DNA of 64,000 bases from Flagellimonas marinaquae (GTDB lineage Bacteria; Bacteroidota; Bacteroidia; Flavobacteriales; Flavobacteriaceae), in NCBI RefSeq assembly GCF_003992675.1, contig NZ_RZMZ01000015.1:1-64000 (forward strand), given 5' to 3'. Below the pieces are notes generated by a model. The model was not told where the DNA came from and made no database searches. It saw nothing but the letters and a program-made list of their open reading frames with translations. Both the position numbers and the translations under genes were made by a program. Each line of letters begins with the position of its first letter. Positions within the stretch are counted from its first letter, which is position 1. Positions 37,509 to 47,580 of this stretch are shown here, piece after piece.

Positions 37509-38477
37509 TTAAATTTCTACCGGGGTGGGTTTTACCATGAAATAGAAACCGATGATGATCATAGGGAGGCTCAACCATTGTCCGGTGGACAACATTCCGA
37601 GGGATTCCTCGAAACCGCCCTGGCTTTTCTTGTAAAACTCCACAAAAAAGCGGACCACGAACAAGAGTACCAAAAAGAGACCGAACAAGAAACCGGGCTT
37701 ATTTTTCCAATCTGTTTTCCAATAAAGCAAATAAAGCCCAATAAAGACCAAAATATAGCAAAACGCTTCGTAGAGCTGTGCGGGGTGGCGATACGGAATT
37801 GACTCTAAAATATTGGCATACTCCGGATTGTGCTGAATGGCCTTGTAGGCTGCATTCGGGGTCTGTTCCTTGGTCAAGGCCATGGCCTGATAGGCAGGCA
37901 TATCGTCGGAGTCGCGGATAAAACGGGTGGCCAAAAAATAGGATTCATCCACCTTTTTTCCGTTGATTTCAGAATTAAAAAAGTTGCCGAACCGCACAAA
38001 GGCCGCACCTATCGCTGAAGGAATGACCAACCGGTCCAATAACCAGAGTATTTTCATATCCTTCCATTTTAAGGAGTACAGCGCAATACCAATAACAGCG
38101 GCGATGGTGGCCCCGTGACTGGCAAGACCCGTAAAGCCCGTAAATTCATAACCGTTTATGAGCCCAAAAAGCGAGCTGTTGGCACTTTCGCGAATTGGCA
38201 AAAGGATTTCTGCCAAATGATCTTTATAATAGTCCCAATCATAAAAAAACACATGTCCCAAACGTGCCCCCAGCATAATGGAAACCACGGTATAAATGAA
38301 AAGGGAATCCAGTTTTTCCATGGACTTCTTTTCGTTCAGGAATATTTTTTTCATGATGAACCAGCCCAGAACAAAGGCCGCAATCCAGAGCAGATTATAG
38401 TATTTTATCTGTATAAAACCCAGTTTAAACAAGGTTCCTTCGGGGTTCCAGTCAAATCCTAGAAAGTACATGTGCAT
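37509..38477 (-). CDS. lgt: prolipoprotein diacylglyceryl transferase
   Basis: A 322-aa inner-membrane enzyme that moves diacylglycerol from phosphatidylglycerol to the lipobox Cys of prolipoproteins, the first step of lipoprotein maturation. It has about seven TM segments. Key motifs: GARLGHVFFYD, the catalytic-His region GLASHGATIAA, the Lgt signature RFGNFFNSEINGK (with its Asn/Gly) and RHPAQLYEA. An extra soluble segment of about 50 residues lies between the last two motifs. An alternative ATG lies two codons downstream. It is followed by a DUF192 lipoprotein that would be its own substrate. Confidence 0.95.
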   Translation of the reverse strand: MHMYFLGFDWNPEGTLFKLGFIQIKYYNLLWIAAFVLGWFIMKKIFLNEKKSMEKLDSLFIYTVVSIMLGARLGHVFFYDWDYYKDHLAEILLPIRESANSSLFGLINGYEFTGFTGLASHGATIAAVIGIALYSLKWKDMKILWLLDRLVIPSAIGAAFVRFGNFFNSEINGKKVDESYFLATRFIRDSDDMPAYQAMALTKEQTPNAAYKAIQHNPEYANILESIPYRHPAQLYEAFCYILVFIGLYLLYWKTDWKNKPGFLFGLFLVLLFVVRFFVEFYKKSQGGFEESLGMLSTGQWLSLPMIIIGFYFMVKPTPVEI

Positions 38478-38540
38478 AAATTTTAGGGACTAATATAACT
38501 ACTTTGGACGGTTGCTCAGTGTTATTTAAACTTCAATTTT

Positions 38541-38762
38541 TTAAGGGACAGGGTCATAACCACTTCCTCCCCAGGGATTACAGCTGACTATCCGTTTGAT
38601 GGAGAGCCACCCGCCCTTAAGCAAACCGTGTTTTTTTAAGGCTTCCAAAGTATATTGCGAGCAAGTAGGGGAATAGCGACAGGTTGAGGGGAGCATGGGG
38701 GAGATAAAAAGTTGGTAAAAGCGCACCAACAGCACAAATGGCGCTATCAAAATTTTCTTCAT
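38541..38762 (-). CDS. yidD: membrane protein insertion efficiency factor YidD
   Basis: 73 aa from ATG 38762 ([19 protein letters not shown]). A longer upstream in-frame extension overlaps a terminator and is unlikely. It has the whole YidD signature: [22 protein letters not shown] in two parts with three Cys, then [16 protein letters not shown]. YidD is a small membrane-associated helper of YidC-mediated insertion. In many bacteria it neighbours rnpA/yidC; here it stands between lgt and DUF779. Confidence 0.94.
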   Translation of the reverse strand: MKKILIAPFVLLVRFYQLFISPMLPSTCRYSPTCSQYTLEALKKHGLLKGGWLSIKRIVSCNPWGGSGYDPVP

Positions 38763-38801
38763 GGCATGTTTAACTGACACAAAGATACAAGGAAACAAAA
38801 A

Positions 38802-38820
38802 GCCCCGACAAGGTCGGGGC
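38802..38820 (-). terminator. terminator of the aldehyde dehydrogenase/DUF779 operon
   Basis: GCCCCGAC and GTCGGGGC around a 3-nt loop. On the minus strand the stem is followed by TTTTT. Confidence 0.87.
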
Positions 38821-38825
38821 ATGTT

Positions 38826-39212
38826 TTAAACTTCTTCACCCGATTGCACGGGTTCCAAATGTTCCCGCTCATCATCCGTATAGAGTCGTGATTTGATGAC
38901 AAAACGGAGACCCAATGGAATTTCCAGACTAAAACTGGCACCTCGTCCCGTAGTCACATCCACTGTAAGCTGAGTGTGTTTCCAGTATTCGAACTGGTCC
39001 TTGCTCATAAAAAAATCGCAACCGTGAATTGTGCCCAATTTCACATCGTTCTCATTGAGCATCAGTTCACCTTTAGGGAAGCACATGGGCGAGGAGCCGT
39101 CGCAACAGCCCCCACTTTGGTGGAACATGAGTTCGCCATGTTTCTCCCTAAGTTGTTCAATGATTTTTATGGCATTGTCCGAAACCAGTACACGTTTTAC
39201 CAAAGGCTCCAT
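38826..39212 (-). CDS. DUF779 domain protein
   Basis: 128 aa with a Cys-rich stretch (FHQSGGCCDGSSPMCFPKGE) and VHGCDFFMSKDQFEYWKHTQL-like sequence typical of DUF779. The family is small, cytosolic and often coded beside acetaldehyde dehydrogenases, as here: it starts one base after the aldehyde dehydrogenase stop. The CC...C cluster might bind a metal. A supporting role in aldehyde oxidation is inferred from context. Confidence 0.9.
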   Translation of the reverse strand: MEPLVKRVLVSDNAIKIIEQLREKHGELMFHQSGGCCDGSSPMCFPKGELMLNENDVKLGTIHGCDFFMSKDQFEYWKHTQLTVDVTTGRGASFSLEIPLGLRFVIKSRLYTDDEREHLEPVQSGEEV

Positions 39213-39213
39213 C

Positions 39214-40737
39214 CTAGAAAAAGCCCAATTTGTTCTTGTCGTAAGAGATCAACATGTTCTTGGTCTGTCTGTAATGATTAAGCATCATTTTATGGGTTTC
39301 CCTACCAATTCCTGATTTTTTGTAGCCGCCAAATGGTGCGTGGGCGGGATAGGCATGGTAACAATTTACCCAAACCCTACCAGCTTGGATCTGCCTGGAA
39401 ATTTTGTAGGCCTGATGCATATCGCGCGTCCAAACCCCAGCGCCCAATCCGTAAAGGGTATCGTTGGCGATTTCCAAGGCTTCGGCCTCGTCCTTAAAAG
39501 TGGTCACACAGACCACAGGTCCAAAAATTTCTTCTTGGAACACCCGCATTTTGTTGTTTCCTTTTAAGATGGTGGGTTGGATGTAGTATCCGCCCTCAAG
39601 TCCTTCATTGTAGGCGGCTTCTCCACCGGCGAGCACTTCGCATCCTTCTTCCTTGCCGATTTGGATATAGTTTAGAATTTTTTCATACTGGTCATTCGAG
39701 GCCTGTGCACCCATCATGGTAGTTGGGTCTAACGGATGCCCCAGCTTGATGGCTTTTGTGCGTTCCACGACACGCTCGATAAAGGCATCAAAAATGCTTT
39801 CCTGAACCAATATTCGAGAGGGGCAAGTGCATACTTCACCTTGGTTAAGGGCGAACATAACAGCTCCTTCCAAACACTTATCGAAGAACTCGTCATCAGC
39901 TTCCATTATGCTCTCAAAGAACACGTTTGGAGATTTTCCTCCCAATTCCAAAGTAACGGGGATAATGTTTTTGGAAGCGTATTGCATGATCAATTGCCCC
40001 GTGGTAGTCTCCCCGGTAAAGGCGATTTTATTGATACGCGGACTGGAGGCCAAAGGCTTGCCTGCTTCCAAACCAAATCCATTCACGATATTGAGGACTC
40101 CAGCGGGGAGAATATCCTCGATAAGCTCCATCAAAATCAAAATTCCTACAGGGGTTTGCTCTGCGGGTTTTAGAACTACACAGTTGCCTGCCGCCAAGGC
40201 CGGAGCTATTTTCCATGCCGCCATCAAAATGGGGAAGTTCCATGGAATAATCTGTCCCACGACTCCCAGTGGTTCCAATATATTCATGGAAACCGTGTTG
40301 GCATCCAATTCACTTACGGAACCTTCCTCTGCACGGATTACCCCTGCAAAATATCTAAAGTGATCAATGGCCAGGGGCATATCGGCTGCACGGGTTTCAC
40401 GAAGGGCTTTGCCGTTGTCCCACGTTTCGGCACGGGCCAACACCTCTAAATTATTTTCCATCACATCAGCAATTTTCAATAAAAGATTGCTGCGGTAAGT
40501 GGCCGAGGAATTATTCCATTCCGGAGCTGCTGCCCAGGCCGCGTCAATGGCCTTTTCCACATCTTCTGAGGTGGACCTTGCTATTTTGGTAAACGAGTTC
40601 CCATCGACAGGGGAAACATTGTCAAAGTATTCTCCTTTGGTGGGAGGGGTCCATTTGCCACCGATATAATTTTCGTATTGGTCCTTAAACTTTGGTTTTT
40701 CCAGAACGTTTTGTTCCGTAGTTTGTACATTGCTCAT
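39214..40737 (-). CDS. NAD-dependent aldehyde dehydrogenase (acetaldehyde type)
   Basis: A 507-aa class I aldehyde dehydrogenase that oxidises aldehydes to acids with NAD(P). The NAD-binding region has [20 protein letters not shown] and the catalytic-Glu motif [11 protein letters not shown]. The catalytic Cys is in [14 protein letters not shown], and EEIFGPV and [11 protein letters not shown] close the fold. GEVCTCPSR and the DUF779 neighbour fit the ExaC/AcoD acetaldehyde group. It is divergently transcribed from an AraC regulator 211 bp away, which probably controls it. Confidence 0.93.
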   Translation of the reverse strand: MSNVQTTEQNVLEKPKFKDQYENYIGGKWTPPTKGEYFDNVSPVDGNSFTKIARSTSEDVEKAIDAAWAAAPEWNNSSATYRSNLLLKIADVMENNLEVLARAETWDNGKALRETRAADMPLAIDHFRYFAGVIRAEEGSVSELDANTVSMNILEPLGVVGQIIPWNFPILMAAWKIAPALAAGNCVVLKPAEQTPVGILILMELIEDILPAGVLNIVNGFGLEAGKPLASSPRINKIAFTGETTTGQLIMQYASKNIIPVTLELGGKSPNVFFESIMEADDEFFDKCLEGAVMFALNQGEVCTCPSRILVQESIFDAFIERVVERTKAIKLGHPLDPTTMMGAQASNDQYEKILNYIQIGKEEGCEVLAGGEAAYNEGLEGGYYIQPTILKGNNKMRVFQEEIFGPVVCVTTFKDEAEALEIANDTLYGLGAGVWTRDMHQAYKISRQIQAGRVWVNCYHAYPAHAPFGGYKKSGIGRETHKMMLNHYRQTKNMLISYDKNKLGFF

Positions 40738-40948
40738 AATACAAGTTGTTTTAGTTAATATTTATGTGCGTCATCACTTGTACTAAGTGACTGATTCTAA
40801 AAGTATTGATTTTGAACTCCGTACATCTGACGTATTCTATTAATGACATGACCAATCCTCTTTGATTTATATTTTTAACAAAAAAGAACGCTTAATTTTT
40901 TATATTTATTAAGTTTTTGTTTGATATTTTAAGGAGTAAACACTTAAC

Positions 40949-41860
40949 ATGCAGTTATCTGAACGATTTTTCAAAGAGAGAAAGCTGGAGCATTTGGTGG
41001 AAAACCAAACGTCCTACACCCTCAACAATGCAGCCATGCATGTCTTTGAAACGCATTTGCAAGCACAAAAGGTGCTCCTGCAATTTGACCAACCTGTTCT
41101 AGCCTCCATGCTGATCGGAAAAAAGGTGATGCACTTACGGGATAAGAATTCCTTTGATTTTTTACCGGGCGAATCTTTGATTTTGCCCTCTAACGAGGTC
41201 ATGTGCATTGATTTCCCAGAGGCGAACCAAGAGAATCCGACACGTTGCTTGGCCATGGCCATTTCTGACGAAAAAATCAATAAGGTCATCAACTTGATGA
41301 ATGAATCCATGCCAAAGCATGATGGTTCCGAATGGGCTTTGATGGATTACAACTATCACTTTACCAATGATGCCAGTATTTATGGAATCATTCAAAGGCT
41401 CCTGTATTTATTTACCGAAAATCATCCTTCCAAGGACTTTTTTGTGGATAATATGTTGCAAGAATTGATTATCCGTATTTTGCAGGGCAACCGCCGTGAG
41501 AATTATAACCAAAACGCAACCAAGTTAAGCGCCAATAACCGATTGGCCTATGTAGTGGAGTACATTTCCAACCATCTGCACGAACCAATATCCGTCAGTG
41601 ATTTGAGCAAAAAGGCCTGTATGAGCGAATCCCACTTTCACAAAACCTTTAAGGAGGAGTTGGGAATCACCCCCATTGATTACATTAACGGTGAGCGTAT
41701 TAAAATGGCCATCAAGCTATTGAAGGACCCGGACAAAAAAATAAAGGAAATCTATTTGGAATGTGGTTTCGAGAACCGTTCCTATTTCAACCGATTGTTC
41801 AAACGAAAGATTCATGTTTCGCCCGGAGAATACCAATCAAAATTTTTGAAAAACGCTTAG
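40949..41860 (+). CDS. AraC-family transcriptional regulator
   Basis: 303 aa. The N-terminal part (about 20-180) resembles the AraC_N ligand domain seen in regulators of alcohol/aldehyde genes ([24 protein letters not shown]). The C-terminal part (about 195-300) is a double helix-turn-helix: [28 protein letters not shown] and [20 protein letters not shown]. It sits back to back with the aldehyde dehydrogenase operon, its likely target. Its TAG stop overlaps the end of cysS on the other strand by four bases. Confidence 0.92.
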   Translation: MQLSERFFKERKLEHLVENQTSYTLNNAAMHVFETHLQAQKVLLQFDQPVLASMLIGKKVMHLRDKNSFDFLPGESLILPSNEVMCIDFPEANQENPTRCLAMAISDEKINKVINLMNESMPKHDGSEWALMDYNYHFTNDASIYGIIQRLLYLFTENHPSKDFFVDNMLQELIIRILQGNRRENYNQNATKLSANNRLAYVVEYISNHLHEPISVSDLSKKACMSESHFHKTFKEELGITPIDYINGERIKMAIKLLKDPDKKIKEIYLECGFENRSYFNRLFKRKIHVSPGEYQSKFLKNA

Positions 41861-43338
41861 TTGACACTAAAAGTGGTTCCGTCCTTACCGTCTTTGATTT
41901 GAATCCCTAAAGCTACCAATTGATCGCGTATTTTATCGGAAGTGGCAAAGTCCTTTTTGGCACGCGCCTCGTTCCTGATGTCAATCAACAGTTCCATGAC
42001 CCCGTTCAAGGTGTTGGAGTCATCTTTGGCCATAGACTGGTTTTCTATGCCCAATACATCATAAATAAAGGCTTGCAATGTTTTTTTCAATTCCGCTTTA
42101 TCCTCATTGGAAATACTTTCCTTATCCTCTTTGATCAAGTTGATGTGCTTTACTGCCTCGAACAGCTGTGCTATCAAAATCGGGGTGTTGAAATCGTCGT
42201 TCATGGCATCGTAGCATTTCTGCTTCCATGTTGCCACATCAAAGTCTAATTTTGTTCCTGTTTTTAATTTATCGATGCTATCCAAGGCTTCCATCAAACG
42301 ATTATATCCCTTTTCGGAGGCTTGTAAAGCTTCATCGCTAAGGTCCAAAATACTCGTGTAATGCGCTTGCATCATAAAAAAGCGAACTACCGCAGGGGTG
42401 TAGGGCTTGCTTAAGATGTTATTGTCACCACTAAAAATCTCCGCAGGATAAATATTGTTGTCCGTTGATTTGGACATTTTTCTACCGTTAAGCGTTAACA
42501 TATTGGCATGCATCCAGTAGTTTACGGGAGATTTTCCCGTACTGGCCTCGGCTTGTGCTATTTCACATTCGTGATGGGGAAATTTGAGATCCATTCCACC
42601 ACCGTGAATATCGAAGGTTTCGCCCAAGTATTTGGTGCTCATGGCCGTACATTCCAGGTGCCATCCCGGGAAACCATCGCCCCAAGGGGATGGCCAACGC
42701 ATGATGTGCTGTGGCTCGGCTTTTTTCCAAAGCGCAAAATCCTGTGGGTTTCTTTTTTCGTCCTGGGCGGTAAGTTCTCGGGTGTTGGTAATCATATCTT
42801 CCAACTTTCTGCCGCTCAATTTACCGTAATCGTGGTCTTTGTTGAACTTGATCACATCAAAATAGACCGAACCATTGGCTTCGTAGGCATATCCTTTTTC
42901 AAGAATGTCCTTGATGATTTCTATCTGCTCTATGATGTGTCCCGTGGCGGTGGGCTCAATGCTTGGGGGCAATAAGTTGAACAACTGCAAGGTATTGTGA
43001 AAATCCACCGTATAACGTTGCACTACCTCCATGGGTTCAATCTGCTCCAACTTGGCCTTTTTTGCAATCTTGTCCTCCCCTTCATCCGCATCGTTCTCCA
43101 AGTGTCCTGCATCGGTAATGTTTCGCACATAGCGCACTTTGTATCCCAAATGCTTGAAGTACCGAAAAATCATGTCGAAGGACATAAAGGTGCGGCAATT
43201 GCCCAGATGTACATTGCTGTAAACGGTAGGACCGCAGACATACATGCCTACGTGGCCTTCGTTTATGGGTTGGAATACGTCTTTTTTTCCAGTAAGGGAG
43301 TTATGGATGCGTAAGGTTTGCTCTTTGTACAATTGCAT
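41857..43338 (-). CDS. cysS: cysteinyl-tRNA synthetase
   Basis: A 493-aa class I synthetase that charges tRNA-Cys. Motifs: [19 protein letters not shown] (zinc Cys plus the HIGH-type HLGN), [23 protein letters not shown] (zinc ligands) and the KMSKS loop ([10 protein letters not shown]). A C-terminal anticodon-binding helical bundle follows. Complete. folE ends 15 bp upstream, so the two may be co-transcribed. Confidence 0.97.
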   Translation of the reverse strand: MQLYKEQTLRIHNSLTGKKDVFQPINEGHVGMYVCGPTVYSNVHLGNCRTFMSFDMIFRYFKHLGYKVRYVRNITDAGHLENDADEGEDKIAKKAKLEQIEPMEVVQRYTVDFHNTLQLFNLLPPSIEPTATGHIIEQIEIIKDILEKGYAYEANGSVYFDVIKFNKDHDYGKLSGRKLEDMITNTRELTAQDEKRNPQDFALWKKAEPQHIMRWPSPWGDGFPGWHLECTAMSTKYLGETFDIHGGGMDLKFPHHECEIAQAEASTGKSPVNYWMHANMLTLNGRKMSKSTDNNIYPAEIFSGDNNILSKPYTPAVVRFFMMQAHYTSILDLSDEALQASEKGYNRLMEALDSIDKLKTGTKLDFDVATWKQKCYDAMNDDFNTPILIAQLFEAVKHINLIKEDKESISNEDKAELKKTLQAFIYDVLGIENQSMAKDDSNTLNGVMELLIDIRNEARAKKDFATSDKIRDQLVALGIQIKDGKDGTTFSVN

Positions 43339-43353
43339 TTAAACGGTTGGTGT

Positions 43354-44034
43354 TTAAAATTCGGTATCCATGTTGATGTAGTCCAAAAATTCCCGTCTTG
43401 TGGCCTCTTCCTTGAATTTGCCGCCGTACTCAGCCGTTACCGTGCTGCTCTCGATATCGCGAATACCCCTAGAGTTTACACAGAGGTGCTTGGCGTCAAT
43501 AACACAGGCCACATCTTCGGTTCCCAACACTTTTTGAAGCTCCTTTACGATTTGGATGTTCATACGCTCCTGTACCTGTGGTCGTTTGGCAAAATAATCC
43601 ACAACTCGGTTCATCTTGGAAAGTCCAACCACGGTTCCATTGGAAATATAGGCAATGTGCGCCCGCCCAACGATGGGCAATAAGTGATGCTCGCAAGTGG
43701 AATACACTACGATATTTTTTTCGACCAACATTTCGCCGTACTTGTACTTATTGTCAAAAGTTGATGATTTTGGCTTTCTGTCCGGATGCAATCCACCAAA
43801 AATTTCCTGTACGTACATTTTGGCCACCCGTTTTGGGGTGCCTTTCAAACTATCATCATCCAAATCAAGACCCAGGGTAAGCATAATTTCCCTGACGCTT
43901 TTTTGTATTCTTTCGATTTTTTCTTCGTCGCTCAATACAAAAGCATCCTCTCGTAAAGGGGTATCCGATGAGGAACCTACGTGGTCGTTCCCTCTTTCTT
44001 CATATTGTTCTTCCAATGCCTGCTCTAATTTCAT
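43354..44034 (-). CDS. folE: GTP cyclohydrolase I
   Basis: 226 aa. Converts GTP to 7,8-dihydroneopterin triphosphate, the first step of folate (and queuosine) synthesis. It has the zinc and active-site motifs STCEHHLLPIVGRAHIAYI, GLSKMNRVVDYFAKRPQVQER and CVIDAKHLCVNSRGI (second zinc Cys). An acidic N-terminal extension of about 45 residues precedes the core. A TATCTTTG box lies 20 bp upstream. folP of the same pathway is at 61820. Confidence 0.97.
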   Translation of the reverse strand: MKLEQALEEQYEERGNDHVGSSSDTPLREDAFVLSDEEKIERIQKSVREIMLTLGLDLDDDSLKGTPKRVAKMYVQEIFGGLHPDRKPKSSTFDNKYKYGEMLVEKNIVVYSTCEHHLLPIVGRAHIAYISNGTVVGLSKMNRVVDYFAKRPQVQERMNIQIVKELQKVLGTEDVACVIDAKHLCVNSRGIRDIESSTVTAEYGGKFKEEATRREFLDYINMDTEF

Positions 44035-44053
44035 AGGTACTGCTTATGGAGGG

Positions 44054-44061
44054 CAAAGATA
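44054..44061 (-). promoter_or_regulatory. folE promoter -7 box (TATCTTTG)
   Basis: TATCTTTG on the minus strand, 20 bp before the folE ATG, matches TAnnTTTG. Confidence 0.6.
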
Positions 44062-44167
44062 TACATTAATGAACGATTTAACATCTGGTATCAAGGGTTT
44101 GACAACATAAATTATTGTTAAGGCACAGTGCGCGGTACTTTTATAATGCCCAAACCTACAGTCTTTT

Positions 44168-45970
44168 ATGTTGAAACCTATTATAAGGATCGTGCTGCTT
44201 TTATTGTTCTGGCAAACTGCACAAGGGCAAGTTGCCCAAGATTGTACCCAAGCAATTCCAATTTGCAGCAATACCCCTGTTAATGGAGGTACCGATGGTT
44301 TTGGTACCGATGACTTTAATGGGGCATCATCCAGCGGTTGCTTGGAGCAGACCACAACGGGTGCCATTGAATCCAATTCGGCTTGGTATCGCTTTAGAAC
44401 GGCTGAAGCTGGCCAATTGGGCTTCAATATAGGGCATAACAGTAATGAGGATTGGGATTTTGCTTTGTACCAAGCTACGGATTGCAACAATTTGGGCGAC
44501 CCCGTTCGATGTAATTTTTTCGACAACAGTGAGAATACCAGTTTTATAGGAGTGGGGGAGGACCCTACGGGCGATGAAGACTCCGTACACTATGAAGACT
44601 GGTTACAGGTTGAGGCTGGTGAGGAGTACTACCTGTTCATCAATAATTTTAGCAACATCAACTCTGGTTTTTCCATACAATTTACAGGAAATGTATGGGT
44701 AGATTACCCCAACAGCGCTTTGGATTGTTCCATTGTGAGTAATTTGTTGGGTCCGCCCATCACCGTTTGTGAAGGCGAAACTGTAGTCCTGGATGCAACA
44801 ACCACAGGGGCTGCCGGTTATGAGTGGTATCGTGATGAAGGGACTGGTTTTCAATTGATATCAGGAGCCAATGGAGCTACCTATACCGTTCCAGGTTCGG
44901 GCAATTACCGAGTAGTGGTCCTTACGTCCGCAGAACAAATTGTAAGCGATGTGCAAGTTGGATTTAATGAAGTGCCGGTTACGGGTATGCTGTCTGACGA
45001 AACCTTTTGCCATGAACCGGGAATGACCTTTGATTTGAATACTAAAAACGGAGAAGCTCTTAGCGGAATAGATCCAGGTGCTTTTGTGGTCAGTTATCAT
45101 AGTACCCAAGCCGATGCGCATGCAGGTATAGCTCCATTAGAGCGAAACCATGTCCTTTCAGGCGGTTCGGAAACTATTTATGTGAGGACTACCTCCTTGG
45201 CAAATCCTGATTGCTACGATGCTTCCCAAAGTTTTGATATCAATGCCATAGCCACCCCAGTGTTAACCTTCGATGAGCAGGCTGTCATCTGTGAAGCCGT
45301 TGGAAGTCTGGAAATCGGGGAAACGCAGCCCAATCCTAATTACACCTATCAATGGAATACAGGAGAGCAAACCCCATCTATTTTGATATCCGAAGCGGGG
45401 GAATATATCCTAACGGTAACCCATCAATCCAATGGAATTGTTTGTGAGGCCAGCAGAACGGTTGTGGTCGAGATATCCACCGTGCCCCAAATTTCCAGTA
45501 TTGATATAGCCGATATGAGTGTCAATAATACCGTTACCATCAATACCGATAGCGATGGTACCTATGAATTTAGTCTAGATGGTACTGATTTTCAAAGCAG
45601 CAATGTGTTCCAAGGTGTTCCTCCTGGTGTTCATACCATACGAATGCGAGATTTGTATGGCTGTGGTGAGGTAGAAGAAGACATTGTGGTCGTGGGCTTT
45701 CTTACTGCTTTTTCGCCCAATGGCGATGTGTTGAACGAGACTTGGCAGATTGAGGGGCTTTCTACCTTGAACTCGCCCATTGTAACGATTTATGACCGCT
45801 ATGGTAAACTCATTAAACAAATGAACGAGTTCGATGCTGGATGGGACGGGAATTTTCAAGGGAAACCTTTGCCATCAACCGATTACTGGTTCAAGTTGTC
45901 CTACATTGATGCAGATGGCAACCGCACCGTTGCCAAATACCTGCAAAGCCATTTTTCCTTAAGGCGATAG
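44168..45970 (+). CDS. T9SS type B sorting domain protein 1
   Basis: 600 aa with a signal peptide (about 1-20, ending AQGQ). The N-terminal domain begins DCTQAIPICSNTPVNGG and resembles a jelly-roll sandwich. Two Ig-like modules follow (TVCEGETVVLDATTTGAAGYEW; ICEAVGSLEIGE...YQWNTGEQ). The C-terminus (LTAFSPNGDVLNETWQIEG...VTIYDRYGKLIKQ...WDGNFQGKPLPSTDYWF...SHFSLRR) is the type B signal for the type IX secretion system (TIGR04131-like). The protein is probably carried to the cell surface, with an adhesive or gliding role inferred. Confidence 0.9.
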   Translation: MLKPIIRIVLLLLFWQTAQGQVAQDCTQAIPICSNTPVNGGTDGFGTDDFNGASSSGCLEQTTTGAIESNSAWYRFRTAEAGQLGFNIGHNSNEDWDFALYQATDCNNLGDPVRCNFFDNSENTSFIGVGEDPTGDEDSVHYEDWLQVEAGEEYYLFINNFSNINSGFSIQFTGNVWVDYPNSALDCSIVSNLLGPPITVCEGETVVLDATTTGAAGYEWYRDEGTGFQLISGANGATYTVPGSGNYRVVVLTSAEQIVSDVQVGFNEVPVTGMLSDETFCHEPGMTFDLNTKNGEALSGIDPGAFVVSYHSTQADAHAGIAPLERNHVLSGGSETIYVRTTSLANPDCYDASQSFDINAIATPVLTFDEQAVICEAVGSLEIGETQPNPNYTYQWNTGEQTPSILISEAGEYILTVTHQSNGIVCEASRTVVVEISTVPQISSIDIADMSVNNTVTINTDSDGTYEFSLDGTDFQSSNVFQGVPPGVHTIRMRDLYGCGEVEEDIVVVGFLTAFSPNGDVLNETWQIEGLSTLNSPIVTIYDRYGKLIKQMNEFDAGWDGNFQGKPLPSTDYWFKLSYIDADGNRTVAKYLQSHFSLRR

Positions 45971-46085
45971 CGAAGTGTTACCGTTTGTCGATTAACGGTA
46001 AATTTCTTCGATGACTGCATACTAAAAGCGTAGGTTAAGGAGTTATACTGCTAATAAGCAGCATAATCAATAGCCCCAAAATTCT

Positions 46086-47528
46086 ATGAGAGCTCTATTC
46101 AGCGCTATCTGTTTTTTTCTTGTATGCCAGTTGGTCAGCGCGCAAAACTCCCCAGATTGTAGAACAGCGATACCCGTTTGTGCCGATGCTCCCATTTTGG
46201 GAACCACCGACGGAGGTGGGGATATTGACGATTTTGATCCTGAGGTCATTACCCAAACCGGATGTTTGGAAAAAGGGAGCGTGAGTTCCGCCAATATCGA
46301 AAACAATACGGCTTGGTATGTGTTTAGGGCAGGAACCGATGGTCAAATCGGTTTTGACATTGAAGCCCTTCCCGTTACTCCGGGAAGCCCGGTCACCGCG
46401 GAATGGGATTTTGCTCTGTACGGTCCTTTTGATGAAACTTCCAATGAAAATTTTTGCACCATAGTAGGGGATGGAACCGCACAGCCCATTCGTTGCAATT
46501 ACGAGTATAATGATACCGGTTTCACCGGAATTGGCACCAATCCTGTTGATGGTAGGGAAGGGGCTCCGTTTGTAAAAGGAAGCCAAAACACCTATGATGA
46601 ATGGTTGAATGTGAGACAGGGCGAAATCTATTATCTCTACATCAATAATTACAACACCAATTTTGATGATGAGCCAGAGGACTTTATCCTCACCTTTACG
46701 GGTACTTCTGTGGATGAAGACCAAAATACGGCGCTGGATTGTAGTTTGCGCGATGAGTTTTTAGGTTTCGATATTGTAGCTTGCGAAGGCGACCCGGACA
46801 TTGTTTTATCTGCCCTTAATTCACCGGCAGGTCCCAATATTGCCAATGTAACATGGAGCGTTGATTTTGATGATGATGGTGTTATCGACCAAATTTTGGC
46901 CAATGGTGCTACGGAGACCGAGTTGACTGTTTCCAGCCCCAATTCGGGACGTTATTTTGTTTCTATCGAAACCAATCAGGCAACCATTATAACCGATGAT
47001 GTATTGATTACCTTCTACGGCACTCCCGAATTGGATGAGGTTCGGGTAATTGACGATTTGGTCAACAGCGACCAGACCGACCCTTACAATATTGAAATTG
47101 TCCCCGTGGGAGACGGAAATTATGAATATGCCATCAACGGAGGGGAATATCAGGACGACCCTGTGTTTTTGGATGTTCCTCCTGGCGTAAACACTGTGGT
47201 TATTAACGATAAAAACGGTTGTGGCACCACCGAACCTATCGAATTTTTGGTCGTGGGCTATCCAAAATTTTTCACGCCCAATAGTGATGGTGCCCACGAT
47301 AATTGGACCGTGTATGGGGTAGAGGAGTTGGGCAATCCTGTAGTGTATATTTTCGACCGTTACGGAAAGTTGCTTAAGCAGATTGATGTAAACATCGGTT
47401 GGGATGGCACTTTCAATGGGAGGGACATGCCTTCTTCCGATTATTGGTTCCGATTGGAATATGAGCGCAATGATGAAAATGTCATTGTTGCCAGATCCGT
47501 GCGAAGACACTTTTCGTTAGTACGATAG
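46086..47528 (+). CDS. T9SS type B sorting domain protein 2
   Basis: 480 aa, related to the preceding protein: signal peptide (about 1-20, ending VSAQ), then DCRTAIPVCADAPILGTTDGGG in the same position, YYLYINNYNTNFDDEPEDF, one Ig-like module and a full type B tail (KFFTPNSDGAHDNWTVYG, YIFDRYGKLLKQ, GWDGTFNGRDMPSSDYWF, RRHFSLVR). It lacks one Ig-like repeat that its neighbour has. The two genes are 115 bp apart on the same strand and probably arose by duplication. Confidence 0.9.
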   Translation: MRALFSAICFFLVCQLVSAQNSPDCRTAIPVCADAPILGTTDGGGDIDDFDPEVITQTGCLEKGSVSSANIENNTAWYVFRAGTDGQIGFDIEALPVTPGSPVTAEWDFALYGPFDETSNENFCTIVGDGTAQPIRCNYEYNDTGFTGIGTNPVDGREGAPFVKGSQNTYDEWLNVRQGEIYYLYINNYNTNFDDEPEDFILTFTGTSVDEDQNTALDCSLRDEFLGFDIVACEGDPDIVLSALNSPAGPNIANVTWSVDFDDDGVIDQILANGATETELTVSSPNSGRYFVSIETNQATIITDDVLITFYGTPELDEVRVIDDLVNSDQTDPYNIEIVPVGDGNYEYAINGGEYQDDPVFLDVPPGVNTVVINDKNGCGTTEPIEFLVVGYPKFFTPNSDGAHDNWTVYGVEELGNPVVYIFDRYGKLLKQIDVNIGWDGTFNGRDMPSSDYWFRLEYERNDENVIVARSVRRHFSLVR

Positions 47529-47535
47529 ATAAAAA

Positions 47536-47559
47536 AAGGCCGGAATTTCTTCCGACCTT
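47536..47559. terminator. terminator between T9SS protein 2 and the FadL-like gene
   Basis: AAGGCCGGA and TCCGACCTT around a short loop, with one imperfect pair. A and T runs on both sides serve the converging genes. Confidence 0.7.
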
Positions 47560-47580
47560 ATCGCATTATATTTTCTTTTT

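Noticed and set aside
46821..47510. 229-aa minus-strand open frame inside T9SS protein 2
   Set aside because: Antisense shadow; the plus frame ends with a clear type B sorting signal.
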